The position numbers and the translations under genes were made by a program. DNA of 64,000 nt from Bacteroidales bacterium. Lineage in GTDB: Bacteria > Bacteroidota > Bacteroidia > Bacteroidales > Bacteroidaceae. This document shows, piece after piece, positions 44,151-54,216 of this stretch (position 1 is its first letter; every line of letters starts with the position of its first letter). The DNA is taken from assembly GCA_029227175.1 (NCBI GenBank), contig JAQXZK010000012.1, forward strand, positions 35,090 through 99,089. The letters run 5' to 3'. Under the pieces are notes generated by a model, which was not told where the DNA came from, ran no database searches, and saw only the letters and a program-made list of their open reading frames with translations.

Positions 44151-44360
44151 AAAAAAAAGATGCTGCCGCAACGGTCATGCAACAAAAAGGTGTTTTATAA
44201 AGTCCTTTTTTAAGAAATAATCACCATCTTTGTATACACAAACCTTGCACGCCGGACAAGGAATCTTCGCCAGCATGACACGACATTCTCTCTACAATGT
44301 TTGCCATGTATTACATCTTTCATTGCCGGTGTGTGCCTTAACCATTAAAAACAAATACTT
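44134..44360 (+). promoter_or_regulatory. duplicated structured leader, copy B
   Basis: The second copy of the leader at 42853-43074, upstream of the first beta-helix gene. It keeps the hairpin CCTTG-n9-CAAGG (44243-44261), the box CATCTTTG, and the run TAACCATTAAAAACAAATAC before the ATG. Confidence 0.75.
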
Positions 44361-45905
44361 ATGAAAAAGCTTAGTAAGAAAATCTTGTTGCTTATTGCAT
44401 GTGCGGTAGTTGCCTCTTTGCAATGCCGTGCCGAATCGGAAGAACAAAAGTATGTAACCTATGAAGAGTATGGTGCCAAGGGAGATGGCGTGCATGATGA
44501 CCTTGCAGCTATTGTGGCAGCACATAATGCCGCCAACGAGAAGCACCTGCCTGTCAAAGCTGCCGATGGCAAGACCTACTTCATCGGCAAGGGTTCTGCC
44601 ACTGCGATAATCAAGACCGACGTCGACTTCGGTACGGCCAGATTCATTATCAACGATATCGAGACGGAAAACTACAAAAGCAATATCTTCCGGGTAGAGT
44701 CATACTTGCAGCCGTTTGATGTGCAGGGCGTTCGGAAAATCAAGCGAGGACAACGTAATCTGGGCGTGAAGTTGCCTCATAACTGCCTGATTGAGGTGGT
44801 CGACGACCAGAAGAGAGTATACATCCGTTACGGGTTGAACCAGAACAATGGTACGGCTGCCCAGGAGGTCTTTATAGCTGATAAAGAGGGTAGGGTGAGA
44901 GACAGTGCACCAATCGTATGGGATTATGACCACATCTCTGAAATCAAGGCCTATCCGATGGATGAAGAAACGCTAACCATCAAAGGCGGTATCTTTACCA
45001 CAGTGGCCAATCAGGCTCCTTCCACCTATGCCTATCGCGGACGTGGCATTGTCATCAACCGCTCTAATGTCCGGGTGGAGGGCGTGAAGCATTACGTCAT
45101 TGGCGAACTGGATCATGGTGCACCTTATTCCGGCTTTTTGTCTATGACTTATTGCGCAGACGTAGTCTTGAGCAACTGTCTGTTTACAGGTCATAAGACC
45201 TACGTCACCATCGGTTCTGCCAAGAAACCGGTCAGCATGGGTTCATACGACATCAGTGCGCGTTCGGCAATCAATGTACTGTTTGAACATTGCAGCCAGA
45301 CCACAAGCATTGACGACAGTAAGTACTGGGGCATCTTCGGCTCGAACTTCTGCAAAGACCTGCGCATGGACCATTGTAGTTTCTCTCGTTTCGATGCTCA
45401 TCAGGGTGTGGCCAATGTCACGTTGACAAACTGCAAGTTTGGCTACATGGGTGTGCGCATGGTAGGGTTTGGCACCATACGCATGGAAAACTGTGAGGTG
45501 CGCTACAACACACTGATTGCCTTGCGCGATGATTACGGAAGCTCATGGGACGGCGATATCATCATCAAGAACTGCACCTTGCGCCCTGTGAATCCCAACT
45601 ACCGCTCCTTGACACTGCTTTCAGGAACCAACACTGGCAAGCATGACTTCGGATACACCTGTTCGCTCCCCAAGATGATGCTCATCGAAGGGTTGACCAT
45701 CGACGACACGGCCATAAAGTCACCACAATACCAGAATCCCGCCATCTTCGGTACCTTTAACCGGAAGGCCGATGACAAAGACCTCTTGCCGTTTGTCATC
45801 AAGGGAAAAGTGATTCTGAAGGATGTCAAGGTGACCAGTGGAAAGGAATTTGTGAAGAGTGCCAATCCGGATATATTCAAGAAAATGAAAATTGTCAATC
45901 AGTAA
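44361..45905 (+). CDS. exported right-handed beta-helix protein (pectate lyase 3-like), paralog 1
   Basis: 514 residues. The signal peptide MKKLSKKILLLIACAVVASL ends near QCRA. The mature start TYEEYGAKGDGVHDDLAAI is the hallmark of the pectate_lyase_3/GH28-like beta-helix family. The body has repeating N-rich rungs (VVLSNCLFTGHKTYVTIGS, VTLTNCKFGYMGVRM, IIIKNCTLRPVN). It probably acts on polysaccharide outside the cell, or is a phage-tailspike-like fold; catalytic residues cannot be assigned. The tandem paralog follows after 18 bp. Local stretches of the two genes are nearly identical at nucleotide level. Confidence 0.82.
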   Translation: MKKLSKKILLLIACAVVASLQCRAESEEQKYVTYEEYGAKGDGVHDDLAAIVAAHNAANEKHLPVKAADGKTYFIGKGSATAIIKTDVDFGTARFIINDIETENYKSNIFRVESYLQPFDVQGVRKIKRGQRNLGVKLPHNCLIEVVDDQKRVYIRYGLNQNNGTAAQEVFIADKEGRVRDSAPIVWDYDHISEIKAYPMDEETLTIKGGIFTTVANQAPSTYAYRGRGIVINRSNVRVEGVKHYVIGELDHGAPYSGFLSMTYCADVVLSNCLFTGHKTYVTIGSAKKPVSMGSYDISARSAINVLFEHCSQTTSIDDSKYWGIFGSNFCKDLRMDHCSFSRFDAHQGVANVTLTNCKFGYMGVRMVGFGTIRMENCEVRYNTLIALRDDYGSSWDGDIIIKNCTLRPVNPNYRSLTLLSGTNTGKHDFGYTCSLPKMMLIEGLTIDDTAIKSPQYQNPAIFGTFNRKADDKDLLPFVIKGKVILKDVKVTSGKEFVKSANPDIFKKMKIVNQ

Positions 45906-45923
45906 AGAAAAGGAAATACGGTA

Positions 45924-47459
45924 ATGAAAACAAACGCCTTGAGAGGCATCTTCTTGATAGCCTGCGTACTGACTGCTTCATGCCATTTGTGGGCAATGCC
46001 TCAGAAATACATCACATACGAACAGTTTGGTGCCAAGGGAGACGGGGTGCACGACGATTTGGAAGCAATTGCTGCGGCACACCGTGCCGCCAACGAACAG
46101 CATCTTCCGGTCAGGGCTGCTGACGACAAGACTTACCTCATAGGAAAAGGAGCCACTACGGTAGTAATCAAGACCGATGTGGACTTTGGCAAAGCCAAGT
46201 TCATCATCAACGATGTGGAGACGGACAACTATAAGAGCTGGGTGTTCCGGGTCGAGTCATACCTGAAGCCTTACGATGTCGAAGGCGTGACGAGCCTGAA
46301 ACGTGGGCAGCAGAATATCGGGGTGAAATTTCCACAAAACAGTCTGATAGAGGTCATCAACGACCGGAAAAAGGTCTACATCCGCTACGGACTTAACCAA
46401 AACAGTGGAACTCCCGCCCGTGAGGTGTTCGTCGTCGACAAGAAGGGCAATGTCAGGGACAAGTCACAGATTGTATGGGATTATGATCACATCTCCCAAA
46501 TCAAAGCTTACCCGATGGACAAGGAAACACTGACCATCATGGGCGGTATTTTTACCACAGTGGCCAATCAGGCTCCTTCCACTTACGCATATCGCTCAAG
46601 GGGATTTATCATCAACCGCTCCAATGTGCGGGTGGAGGGTGTTACCCATTACGTCACCGGAGAATTAGACCATGGCGCACCTTATCGCGGATTCCTTTAT
46701 GTAGACCATTGTGCGGATGTGGTCCTGAGCAACTGCCTGTTTACGGCCCATAAGACTTATGTCACCATCGGTTCCGCCAAGAAGCCCGTCAGCATGGGCT
46801 CATACGACACAGGTGCCATGTCGGCCGTGAACGTGCTGTTCGAACATTGCCGGCAGACGACAGATATCGACGACAACAAATACTGGGGACTCTATGCCTC
46901 CAACTTCTGCAAAGACCTGCGCATGGACGACTGTCACTTCTCCCGTTTCGATGCTCACATGGGTGTGGCTAACGTCACATTGACAAACTGTAAGTTTGGC
47001 TATATGGGGGTGCGCATGGTAGGGTTTGGCACTATACGCATGGAAAACTGTGAGGTGCGCTACAACACACTGATTGCCTTGCGCGATGATTACGGAAGCT
47101 CATGGGACGGTGATATCATCATCAAGAACTGCACCTTGCGTCCCGTGAATCCCAACTACCGCTCCTTGACTATACTCTCGGGCACAAACACCGGCAAGCA
47201 TGATTTCGGCTATCTCTGCCGCTTGCCCTATAAGATGGTTATTGACGGATTGACCGTTGACGATAGTGCGCTCAATCCGGACAAATACGAACACCTGGCC
47301 ATCTTTGCCACCTTCAACCGTGATGCACACGACACCGGTCTGCTTCCTTTCCCGATAGAGGGACAGGTTATCTTGAAAAACGTCAAGGTGCAGAGTGGCA
47401 GAGAGTGTATTGTCAGTGCCAATCCGGATTTGTATAGGAATGTAGAGGTTATCCGCTAA
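45924..47459 (+). CDS. exported right-handed beta-helix protein, paralog 2
   Basis: 511 residues, aligned with paralog 1 along its length, including TYEQFGAKGDGVHDDLEAI and the same rung order. The signal region (GIFLIACVLTASCHLWA) contains a lipobox-like TASC, so this copy may be a lipoprotein while paralog 1 is not. From about 46970 to 47170 the DNA is almost identical to 45410-45620, with only scattered third-position changes, whereas the 5' halves differ widely. It has no leader copy of its own and is read from paralog 1's transcript. Confidence 0.82.
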   Translation: MKTNALRGIFLIACVLTASCHLWAMPQKYITYEQFGAKGDGVHDDLEAIAAAHRAANEQHLPVRAADDKTYLIGKGATTVVIKTDVDFGKAKFIINDVETDNYKSWVFRVESYLKPYDVEGVTSLKRGQQNIGVKFPQNSLIEVINDRKKVYIRYGLNQNSGTPAREVFVVDKKGNVRDKSQIVWDYDHISQIKAYPMDKETLTIMGGIFTTVANQAPSTYAYRSRGFIINRSNVRVEGVTHYVTGELDHGAPYRGFLYVDHCADVVLSNCLFTAHKTYVTIGSAKKPVSMGSYDTGAMSAVNVLFEHCRQTTDIDDNKYWGLYASNFCKDLRMDDCHFSRFDAHMGVANVTLTNCKFGYMGVRMVGFGTIRMENCEVRYNTLIALRDDYGSSWDGDIIIKNCTLRPVNPNYRSLTILSGTNTGKHDFGYLCRLPYKMVIDGLTVDDSALNPDKYEHLAIFATFNRDAHDTGLLPFPIEGQVILKNVKVQSGRECIVSANPDLYRNVEVIR

Positions 47460-47508
47460 CCAGACTTGTAAATAAAGTCCGGAGTTTATGTAAAAATAAA
47501 TGCGAATA

Positions 47509-47540
47509 TTTGTGTTTTTGTAGAAGAAGATATAAATTTG
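47509..47540 (+). promoter_or_regulatory. leu operon promoter
   Basis: TTTG at 47509-47512, a 20-nt spacer, and TAAATTTG at 47533-47540 make a full match to the Bacteroidetes -33/-7 consensus. Transcription should start near 47547, just before the leader peptide. Confidence 0.82.
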
Positions 47541-47559
47541 CGACCGTTTTAATAGCAAA

Positions 47560-47622
47560 ATGATGAACATTCAACTACATATTGGTCTACTGATTCTTCG
47601 ATTGCATGCTGTAATTGGATAG
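47560..47622 (+). CDS. leuL: leu leader peptide (attenuator)
   Basis: A 20-codon ORF, MMNIQLHIGLLILRLHAVIG, too short for the track. It has five Leu, four Ile and one Val, half its length, including the run Leu-Leu-Ile-Leu. It starts about 13 nt after the predicted transcription start and ends in GGATAG, which is part of the antiterminator strand. The second ATG at 47563 is an equally good start. Stalling of the ribosome at Leu or Ile codons would sense the charging of those tRNAs. The symbol leuL is given by analogy with enterobacteria; sequence similarity to that peptide is not implied. Confidence 0.82.
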   Translation: MMNIQLHIGLLILRLHAVIG

Positions 47623-47707
47623 TGAGTGGTATACATATGTATGATATACAAGATACAAATAAATTGAAAGCCTTTCTCACTATCCTGTGTGAAAGGCTTT
47701 TGATTTT
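47617..47707 (+). terminator. leu attenuator: antiterminator and terminator
   Basis: GGATAGTGAG (47617-47626, overlapping the leader stop) is the perfect complement of CTCACTATCC (47676-47685). The latter also forms part of the terminator stem AAAGCCTTTCTCAC (47667-47680) with GTGTGAAAGGCTTT (47687-47700; one mismatch), followed by TTTTGATTTT. The two structures exclude each other. A ribosome reaching the leader stop masks GGATAGTGAG and favours termination; a ribosome stalled earlier frees it and favours read-through into leuA. Confidence 0.85.
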
Positions 47708-47733
47708 AATTGACAATTCAAACAAATAGATAA

Positions 47734-49233
47734 ATGAGCGACAGACTTTTTATTTTCGACACGACGTTGCGCGATGGCGAACAGGTGCCTGGTTGCCAGT
47801 TGAACACCATCGAGAAGATTCAAGTGGCCAGGCAGTTGGAAATGCTGGGTGTAGATGTCATTGAGGCTGGTTTCCCGATCTCCAGCCCGGGTGATTTTAA
47901 TTCTGTAATAGAGATTTCAAAGGCAGTGACATGGCCCACGATATGTGCCTTGACACGTGCGGTGGAGAAGGATATCAATGTGGCTGTAGACGCATTGCAA
48001 TATGCCAAACATAAGCGTATTCATACCGGTATCGGAACATCCGATTCGCATATCAAGTATAAGTTCAACTCTACCCGTGAGGAAATTATAGAACGTGCCG
48101 TTGCTGCGGTGAAGTATGCCAAGCGCTTTGTGGAAGACGTAGAGTTTTATGCGGAGGATGCAGGCCGTACGGACAACGAATACCTGGCTCGCGTAGTGGA
48201 TGCTGTTGTGAAGGCCGGTGCTACGGTTGTAAATATCCCTGACACGACCGGTTTCAGACTCCCGATGGAGTATGGCGAGAAAATCAAGTACCTGATGGAA
48301 CATGTAGACGGATTGAGTGCCGGTAAGGCCATTCTCTCAACCCATTGCCACAACGATCTGGGTATGGCTACCGCAAATACCTTGTCAGGTGTCATCAATG
48401 GCGCCCGTCAGGTAGAGGTGACTATCAACGGCATTGGCGAACGTGCCGGTAACACTTCGTTAGAAGAGGTGGTCATGGCCTTGAAAACCCATCCGTACTT
48501 GGACATTGACACGAATATCAACACAACGAAGATTTATCCGACGAGCCGTATGGTTTCATCGTTGATGAATATGCCTGTCCAACCCAACAAAGCCATAGTG
48601 GGTAAGAATGCCTTTGCCCATTCTTCCGGTATCCATCAGGACGGTGTGCTGAAGAATGTCGGGACATACGAGATTATGGACCCCAAGGAGGTCGGTATTG
48701 ATGATAATAGTATCGTATTGACCGCCCGGAGCGGACGAGCAGCCCTGAAGCATCGTCTGCACGTGAACGGCGTAGATATCGACGGTGAGAAACTGGACAA
48801 AGTATATGAGGAATTCCTCGCATTAGCCGACAAAAAGAAAGAAGTTACGGATGACGATGTGCTGGTACTTGCCGGTGCCAATAGGGCTGAAACACATAGC
48901 GTGAAGCTTGATTATCTGCAGGTGACTACAGGCAAGGGTGTTCGTTCGGTAGCAAGTATCGGTCTTGCCATTGCCAACGAGCATTTCGAAGCCGCAGCAT
49001 CAGGTAATGGTCCGGTCGATGCTGCCATCAAGGCTCTGAAAACAATCATCAAGCGTGAGATGACTTTGAAGGAGTTTACCATTCAGGCCATCAGCAAGGG
49101 TTCGGACGATATGGGTAAGGTACACATGCAGGTTGAGTATAACGGTAGTGTGTATTATGGCTTTGGTGCCAATACCGATATTGTCACGGCTTCTGTCGAG
49201 GCATATATTGATTGTATCAACAAATTCAGATGA
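47734..49233 (+). CDS. leuA: 2-isopropylmalate synthase
   Basis: 499 residues. [17 protein letters not shown] is the HMGL-like active site opening, followed by [14 protein letters not shown] (metal His residues) and [16 protein letters not shown]-terminal LeuA dimer/regulatory domain is present (from about residue 370), where leucine feedback would act. It condenses acetyl-CoA with 2-ketoisovalerate as the first committed step to leucine. It is first in leuA-leuC-leuD-cimA-leuB, 27 bp after the attenuator T tract. Confidence 0.93.
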   Translation: MSDRLFIFDTTLRDGEQVPGCQLNTIEKIQVARQLEMLGVDVIEAGFPISSPGDFNSVIEISKAVTWPTICALTRAVEKDINVAVDALQYAKHKRIHTGIGTSDSHIKYKFNSTREEIIERAVAAVKYAKRFVEDVEFYAEDAGRTDNEYLARVVDAVVKAGATVVNIPDTTGFRLPMEYGEKIKYLMEHVDGLSAGKAILSTHCHNDLGMATANTLSGVINGARQVEVTINGIGERAGNTSLEEVVMALKTHPYLDIDTNINTTKIYPTSRMVSSLMNMPVQPNKAIVGKNAFAHSSGIHQDGVLKNVGTYEIMDPKEVGIDDNSIVLTARSGRAALKHRLHVNGVDIDGEKLDKVYEEFLALADKKKEVTDDDVLVLAGANRAETHSVKLDYLQVTTGKGVRSVASIGLAIANEHFEAAASGNGPVDAAIKALKTIIKREMTLKEFTIQAISKGSDDMGKVHMQVEYNGSVYYGFGANTDIVTASVEAYIDCINKFR

Positions 49234-49263
49234 AAAACTAATAACCAAACATAAATTACCGCT

Positions 49264-50727
49264 ATGGGTACATATAATAATGTATGCACTACGGGTGCAG
49301 GTCCTCTCTCGGCAGGAGAGATGTCTGAGGGGCAGAAGGGGTTATCCCTGTTTGACAAGATATGGAATTCCCATGTTGTGCAGGTCGTTAAGGACGGACC
49401 TACACAGTTGTATATAGATCGTTTGTATTGCCACGAGGTGACATCGCCGCAGGCATTTGACACATTGCGCGACAAGGGCATAAAAGTGTTCCGTCCGGAC
49501 CATGTATACGCAATGCCCGATCATAACCCCCCTTCGGACCAGCAGGAGGTGATAAACGACCCGGTGGGGCGTAATCAGGTAGACACTCTGGCCAGGAACT
49601 GTGCAGAGTTCGGCATCAAGCACTTTGCAATGGGAACAAAGGACAATGGAATCATCCATGTGGTAGGTCCGGAAAAGGGTTTGTCACTGCCGGGTATGAC
49701 CATTGTGTGTGGCGACTCTCATACCTCAACGCATGGCGCCGTAGGAGCATTGGCGATGGGTATCGGTACCAGTGAGGTGGCCGAAGTGCTGGCAAGTCAG
49801 TGTATCTTGCAGCAGAAGCCGAAGTCTATGCGTATCAACGTAGAGGGCAAGTTGCAACCGGGTGTGACCGCAAAGGACATTGCCCTGTACATTATGGCTC
49901 AGCTGACAACAAGCGGTGCAACAGGATATGCCGTGGAATATGCCGGTTCGACAATTCGCGACCTCTCCATGGAGGGACGTCTGACGCTCTCAAACCTCTC
50001 TATTGAAATGGGAAGCCGTGCTGGTATCATTGCACCTGACGAAAAAACCTTTGAATACCTGAAGGGAAGAGAATATGCCCCGAAGGGTGAGGACTGGGAT
50101 AAGGCTGTTGCCTATTGGAAGACCTTGAAGAGTGATGAGGACGTAGTGTTTGACAAGGAAGTGACTTTCCGAGCTGAGGATATTGCTCCGCGTATTACTT
50201 ATGGAACCAATCCGGGTGCCGGTATTGCGGTTGACGGAACCATCCCTACGCTGGAGAGTATTCCGGAAGAACAGCAGAGCGGATTCCTTGCCCAGTTGAA
50301 GTATATGCAGTTCAATCCCGGAGAGAAACTGGAAGGACATCCGGTGGATTATGTTTTCCTGGGTGCATGTACCAATGGCCGTATTGAGGACTTCCGTGCC
50401 TTTGCCGGCGTGGTAAAGGGAAAGAAGAAGGCTGCGAACGTGGTGGCTTGGTTGGTTCCCGGTAGTTGGAAGGTGCGTCAGCAGATTGTTGATGAGGGCA
50501 TAGACAAGATACTTGAAGAAGCAGGATTTGAACTTCGACTTCCTTCATGCTCCTCATGTCTGGCCATGAATCCGGATAAGGTTCCGGCAGGCAAGTTGTC
50601 TATTTCTACAAGTAACCGCAACTTCGTGGGGCGTCAGGGACCAGGTGCACGCACTGTGTTGTGCTCTCCTCTGACAGCTGCTGCAAGTGCCATTACAGGT
50701 GTAATTACTGACCCAAGAAAAATCTAA
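49264..50727 (+). CDS. leuC: 3-isopropylmalate dehydratase large subunit
   Basis: 487 residues of the aconitase family. [20 protein letters not shown] and [15 protein letters not shown], plus [13 protein letters not shown], supply the cysteines of the [4Fe-4S] cluster. With LeuD it isomerises 2- to 3-isopropylmalate. It starts 30 bp after leuA; leuD follows 4 bp later. Confidence 0.95.
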   Translation: MGTYNNVCTTGAGPLSAGEMSEGQKGLSLFDKIWNSHVVQVVKDGPTQLYIDRLYCHEVTSPQAFDTLRDKGIKVFRPDHVYAMPDHNPPSDQQEVINDPVGRNQVDTLARNCAEFGIKHFAMGTKDNGIIHVVGPEKGLSLPGMTIVCGDSHTSTHGAVGALAMGIGTSEVAEVLASQCILQQKPKSMRINVEGKLQPGVTAKDIALYIMAQLTTSGATGYAVEYAGSTIRDLSMEGRLTLSNLSIEMGSRAGIIAPDEKTFEYLKGREYAPKGEDWDKAVAYWKTLKSDEDVVFDKEVTFRAEDIAPRITYGTNPGAGIAVDGTIPTLESIPEEQQSGFLAQLKYMQFNPGEKLEGHPVDYVFLGACTNGRIEDFRAFAGVVKGKKKAANVVAWLVPGSWKVRQQIVDEGIDKILEEAGFELRLPSCSSCLAMNPDKVPAGKLSISTSNRNFVGRQGPGARTVLCSPLTAAASAITGVITDPRKI

Positions 50728-50731
50728 GAAG

Positions 50732-51343
50732 ATGAAAGCTAAATTCAATATCATTCAATCTACATGTATACCGATTGTCATTGACAACTGTAATACAGAC
50801 CTTATTATTCCTGCACGTTATCTGGCTTCAACCACGCGTGACCCGAAGTTTTTTGGAGACGCTTTCATGCACGACTTGCGCTATGATGCAGATGGTAAAC
50901 CGGTTGCCGACTTTGTGCTGAATCGTCCTGATTATTCAGAATTGCCACGTGAGGGTGTGCACGAGATTATTGTAGCCGGACAGAACTGGGGCTCGGGAAG
51001 TTCTCGCGAGCACGCAGCCTGGGCAATCGCCGGTTATGGAGTCAGAGTTGTCGTGTCTTCCTCATTTGCCGATATTCATAAGAATAATCTGTACAACTGC
51101 TTTGTCTTGCCTGTTGTTGTCAGCAAGGCTTTCCAGGAGGAGTTGTTTGCAAGCATAGCTGCTAATCCCAAGATGGAGGTGAAGGTAGACCTTCCCAACC
51201 AGACAATAACGAATATGGCTACCGGCCACTCGGAGTCATTCGACATCAACGGCTATAAGAAGTATTGCCTGATGAACGCCTTGGACGACATTGACTTCCT
51301 GTTGGAAAACAAGGAGAAGATAGAAGCATACGAAAACAAGTAA
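50732..51343 (+). CDS. leuD: 3-isopropylmalate dehydratase small subunit
   Basis: 203 residues. NTDLIIPARYL and AGQNWGSGSSREHAAWAI are the swivel-domain signatures of LeuD. It pairs with LeuC. The next gene begins at the base directly after its stop codon. Confidence 0.95.
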   Translation: MKAKFNIIQSTCIPIVIDNCNTDLIIPARYLASTTRDPKFFGDAFMHDLRYDADGKPVADFVLNRPDYSELPREGVHEIIVAGQNWGSGSSREHAAWAIAGYGVRVVVSSSFADIHKNNLYNCFVLPVVVSKAFQEELFASIAANPKMEVKVDLPNQTITNMATGHSESFDINGYKKYCLMNALDDIDFLLENKEKIEAYENK

Positions 51344-52906
51344 ATGTATCAGTCAAGAGAAATATTCCGGCAGGCACAAGTCCATGTAGAGATTATGGAC
51401 ACGACCTTGCGCGATGGCGAACAGACCAGCGGCGTGTCGTTTCTACCCTACGAAAAACTTGTGATAGCCAAGGCTCTGTTGGAAGACTTGAGGGTGGATC
51501 GCATCGAGATTGCTTCGGCACGTGTATCCGATGGAGAATTGGAGGCAGCCAAAGGAATCTGCAGATGGGCTCGGCGCAAGGGACACATAGACAAGGTTGA
51601 GATTCTGGGATTTGTCGACGACGGCAAGTCGCTGGACTGGATTGCCGAAGCCGGTGGACATGTGGTCAATCTGTTGGCCAAGGGTTCTTACAGGCATTGT
51701 GTCTGTCAGCTGAAGAAGACTCCGGACGAACATATCTCAGACATCCTGCGCAATGTACAGATGGCCCAGGATAGGGGATTTGACGTGAATGTTTATCTGG
51801 AAGACTGGAGCAACGGCATGAAGTCTTCTCCGGATTACGTATTCAGTCTGGTTGACGCCATGAAGGATGCGGGCATCAAGCGCTTTATGCTTCCCGACAC
51901 ACTGGGTGTGTTGAATCCGATGCTTGTTATTGACTACTTCAGGAAGATGAAGAGCCGTTACGAGAGTCTGCATTTTGACTTTCATGCACATAACGACTAC
52001 GACTTGGCGGTGAGCAATGTCTTGGCTGCCGTGTGGAGTGGTGCAAAGGGCTTGCATACGTCTATTAACGGTTTGGGCGAGCGTGCCGGCAATGCTCCGC
52101 TTGCCAGTGTGCAGGCTATCCTGAGGGATCATTTCGATGCAGTGACAGGCATTGACGAAGGAAAGCTCAATGAGGTGAGTCATCTGGTCGAGAGTTATTC
52201 GGGCATAGCCATTCCGCCCAATAAGCCTATTGTCGGCAGTAGCGTCTTTACGCAGGTAGCCGGTGTGCATGCAGATGGTGACAACAAGAACAATCTCTAC
52301 TGCAACGACTTGCTGCCTGAACGGTTCGGACGCAAGCGGGAATATGCTTTGGGAAAGGCCAGTGGCAAGGCTAACATTCGAAAGAATCTGGAGGAACTTG
52401 GACTCGAACTGAGCGAGGAAGCCATGAAGAAGGTGACACAGCGCATCATCGAGTTGGGTGACAAGAAGGAGCTCGTTACACAGGAGGACTTGCCTTATAT
52501 CGTGAGTGATGTGCTGAAGCATACGACGGTAGAAGAGAAGGTGGTGCTCAAAAGCTACATGGTGTCTACATCGTACGGCTTGAAGCCTTTGGCCGGTGCC
52601 AAGTTGGAGGTGAATGGTGTACTGTACGAAGAGAATGCGACGGGTGACGGACAGTTCGATGCTTTCGTACGCTGCATCCGCCATATCTACAAGGACAAAT
52701 TGCAACGTCAGTTCCCCTGGCTGTTGAATTATAACGTGACGATTCCTCCGGGTGGACGTACAGACGCCTTGGTGCAGACGACCATTGAGTGGGAGTTTGA
52801 AGGCAGAATCTATCGTACGCATGCCTTGGATGCTGATCAGACTGAGGCTGCCATCAAGGCCACTATCAAGATGCTGAACATGATTGAGCCCCTGTTTGAG
52901 GCTTGA
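51344..52906 (+). CDS. cimA: citramalate synthase-like / second isopropylmalate synthase-family enzyme
   Basis: 520 residues. [39 protein letters not shown] and NGLGERAGNAPLAS place it in the CimA/LeuA family, with a C-terminal LeuA-type regulatory domain (KSYMVSTSYGLKPLAGAKL). CimA makes (R)-citramalate from pyruvate and acetyl-CoA, feeding 2-ketobutyrate to isoleucine. This would agree with Ile codons in the leader peptide. The alternative is a second LeuA. The choice of CimA rests on divergence from the upstream leuA and on its place in the operon. Confidence 0.78.
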   Translation: MYQSREIFRQAQVHVEIMDTTLRDGEQTSGVSFLPYEKLVIAKALLEDLRVDRIEIASARVSDGELEAAKGICRWARRKGHIDKVEILGFVDDGKSLDWIAEAGGHVVNLLAKGSYRHCVCQLKKTPDEHISDILRNVQMAQDRGFDVNVYLEDWSNGMKSSPDYVFSLVDAMKDAGIKRFMLPDTLGVLNPMLVIDYFRKMKSRYESLHFDFHAHNDYDLAVSNVLAAVWSGAKGLHTSINGLGERAGNAPLASVQAILRDHFDAVTGIDEGKLNEVSHLVESYSGIAIPPNKPIVGSSVFTQVAGVHADGDNKNNLYCNDLLPERFGRKREYALGKASGKANIRKNLEELGLELSEEAMKKVTQRIIELGDKKELVTQEDLPYIVSDVLKHTTVEEKVVLKSYMVSTSYGLKPLAGAKLEVNGVLYEENATGDGQFDAFVRCIRHIYKDKLQRQFPWLLNYNVTIPPGGRTDALVQTTIEWEFEGRIYRTHALDADQTEAAIKATIKMLNMIEPLFEA

Positions 52907-53041
52907 GGTCGGACCAGACGTGTGGCAACGGTGTATACCTCTGTGTGTGAAGGATTAAGGAATAAAGAGTAAACAATCAATAAACTACGACCCAGGTAGA
53001 GAAGAGCTCTTTCTCTTTCCGAGATAAAAGGAAGAGAGAGC

Positions 53042-54136
53042 ATGGGTGAAGATGTTATGAAATTAAAAATTGCAGTTCTGGCCGGTGATGGTATCGGTCC
53101 TGAGATTATGGAGCAAGGCGTGGCAGTGATGAGCGCTGTTGCTGAGAAATTCGGACATGACGTAAGTTATCAGGAAGCTCTTTGTGGCGCACATGCCATT
53201 GACGAGGTGGGTGACCCGTTCCCGGAAGAGACATTCCGTGTATGCGAGGATGCTGATGCTGTATTATTTGCCAGTGTCGGTGATCCGAAATTTGACAATA
53301 ACCCTACGGCTAAGGTCAGACCGGAGCAAGGTCTTCTGGCTATGCGTAAGAAACTGGGACTTTATGCCAACATCCGTCCGGTTACGACGTTCGATTGCCT
53401 GATTCACAAGTCTCCGTTGAAGGACGAGATTGTGAAGGGGGCAGACTTTATCTGTATCCGTGAATTGACGGGTGGCATGTATTTTGGTAAGAAACAGGAG
53501 CCGTCAATCAATGCTGAAGGCGTGGAGGAAGCTCTGGATACTAACTACTATACACGTCCGGAGGTGGAGCGCATCTTGAAGGTCGGTTATCAGTATGCCC
53601 GTCAGCGTCGCAAGCACCTGACGGTTGTAGACAAGGCCAACGTGCTTGCTTCAAGCCGCTTGTGGAGAAAGATTGCCCAGGAGATGGCTCCTCAATATCC
53701 TGATGTGGTAACTGATTTCATGTATGTGGACAACGCTGCCATGCGCATGATTCAGGAGCCTACATTCTTTGATGTTATGGTGACAGAGAATACTTTTGGT
53801 GATATCCTGACGGACGAGGGATCTGTCATTACTGGCTCAATGGGCCTTCTGCCTTCTGCTTCAACGGGTTCAAGTACGCCTGTATTCGAACCGATTCATG
53901 GCTCATGGCCTCAGGGCAAGGGACTGAATATTGCCAATCCGCTGGCTCAGATTCTCTCGGTTGCCATGTTGTACGAATACTTCGACCTGAAGGAAGAAGG
54001 CGCTTTGATACGCGAAGCCGTAAATGCTTCATTGGACGCCAATGTACGCACACCTGAAATTCAGGTAGCAGGTGCTGCTAAGTATGGTACCAAGGAGGTT
54101 GGTGCCTGGATTGTCGATTATATCAAGAATAAGTAA
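53042..54136 (+). CDS. leuB: 3-isopropylmalate dehydrogenase
   Basis: 364 residues. [14 protein letters not shown] opens the isocitrate/isopropylmalate dehydrogenase fold. [23 protein letters not shown] and [28 protein letters not shown] carry the substrate- and NAD-binding residues. It catalyses oxidative decarboxylation of 3-isopropylmalate. ATG 53042 has an AAGGAAGAG site upstream; the ATG at 53057 (MKLKIAVL) is closer to the usual N-terminus and is a fair alternative. A 135-bp gap separates it from the previous gene. Confidence 0.93.
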   Translation: MGEDVMKLKIAVLAGDGIGPEIMEQGVAVMSAVAEKFGHDVSYQEALCGAHAIDEVGDPFPEETFRVCEDADAVLFASVGDPKFDNNPTAKVRPEQGLLAMRKKLGLYANIRPVTTFDCLIHKSPLKDEIVKGADFICIRELTGGMYFGKKQEPSINAEGVEEALDTNYYTRPEVERILKVGYQYARQRRKHLTVVDKANVLASSRLWRKIAQEMAPQYPDVVTDFMYVDNAAMRMIQEPTFFDVMVTENTFGDILTDEGSVITGSMGLLPSASTGSSTPVFEPIHGSWPQGKGLNIANPLAQILSVAMLYEYFDLKEEGALIREAVNASLDANVRTPEIQVAGAAKYGTKEVGAWIVDYIKNK

Positions 54137-54142
54137 TAACAT

Positions 54143-54192
54143 CGCTCTGAGAAGAGCGTAAGGAAACACAGGGTTTATAATGCCCTGTGTTT
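54143..54192 (+). terminator. double hairpin ending the leu operon
   Basis: CGCTCT-gaga-AGAGCG is followed by AAACACAGGG-n9-CCCTGTGTTT, a perfect 10-bp stem. The T run after it is short, so strength is uncertain. Confidence 0.7.
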
Positions 54193-54216
54193 CTGTTATG
54201 TAGCGTTGTGTTTCGT

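Noticed and set aside
51737-52822. 361-residue minus-strand ORF opposite the citramalate synthase-like gene
   Set aside because: It is a shadow frame; the plus-strand product is a clear family member with intact motifs.
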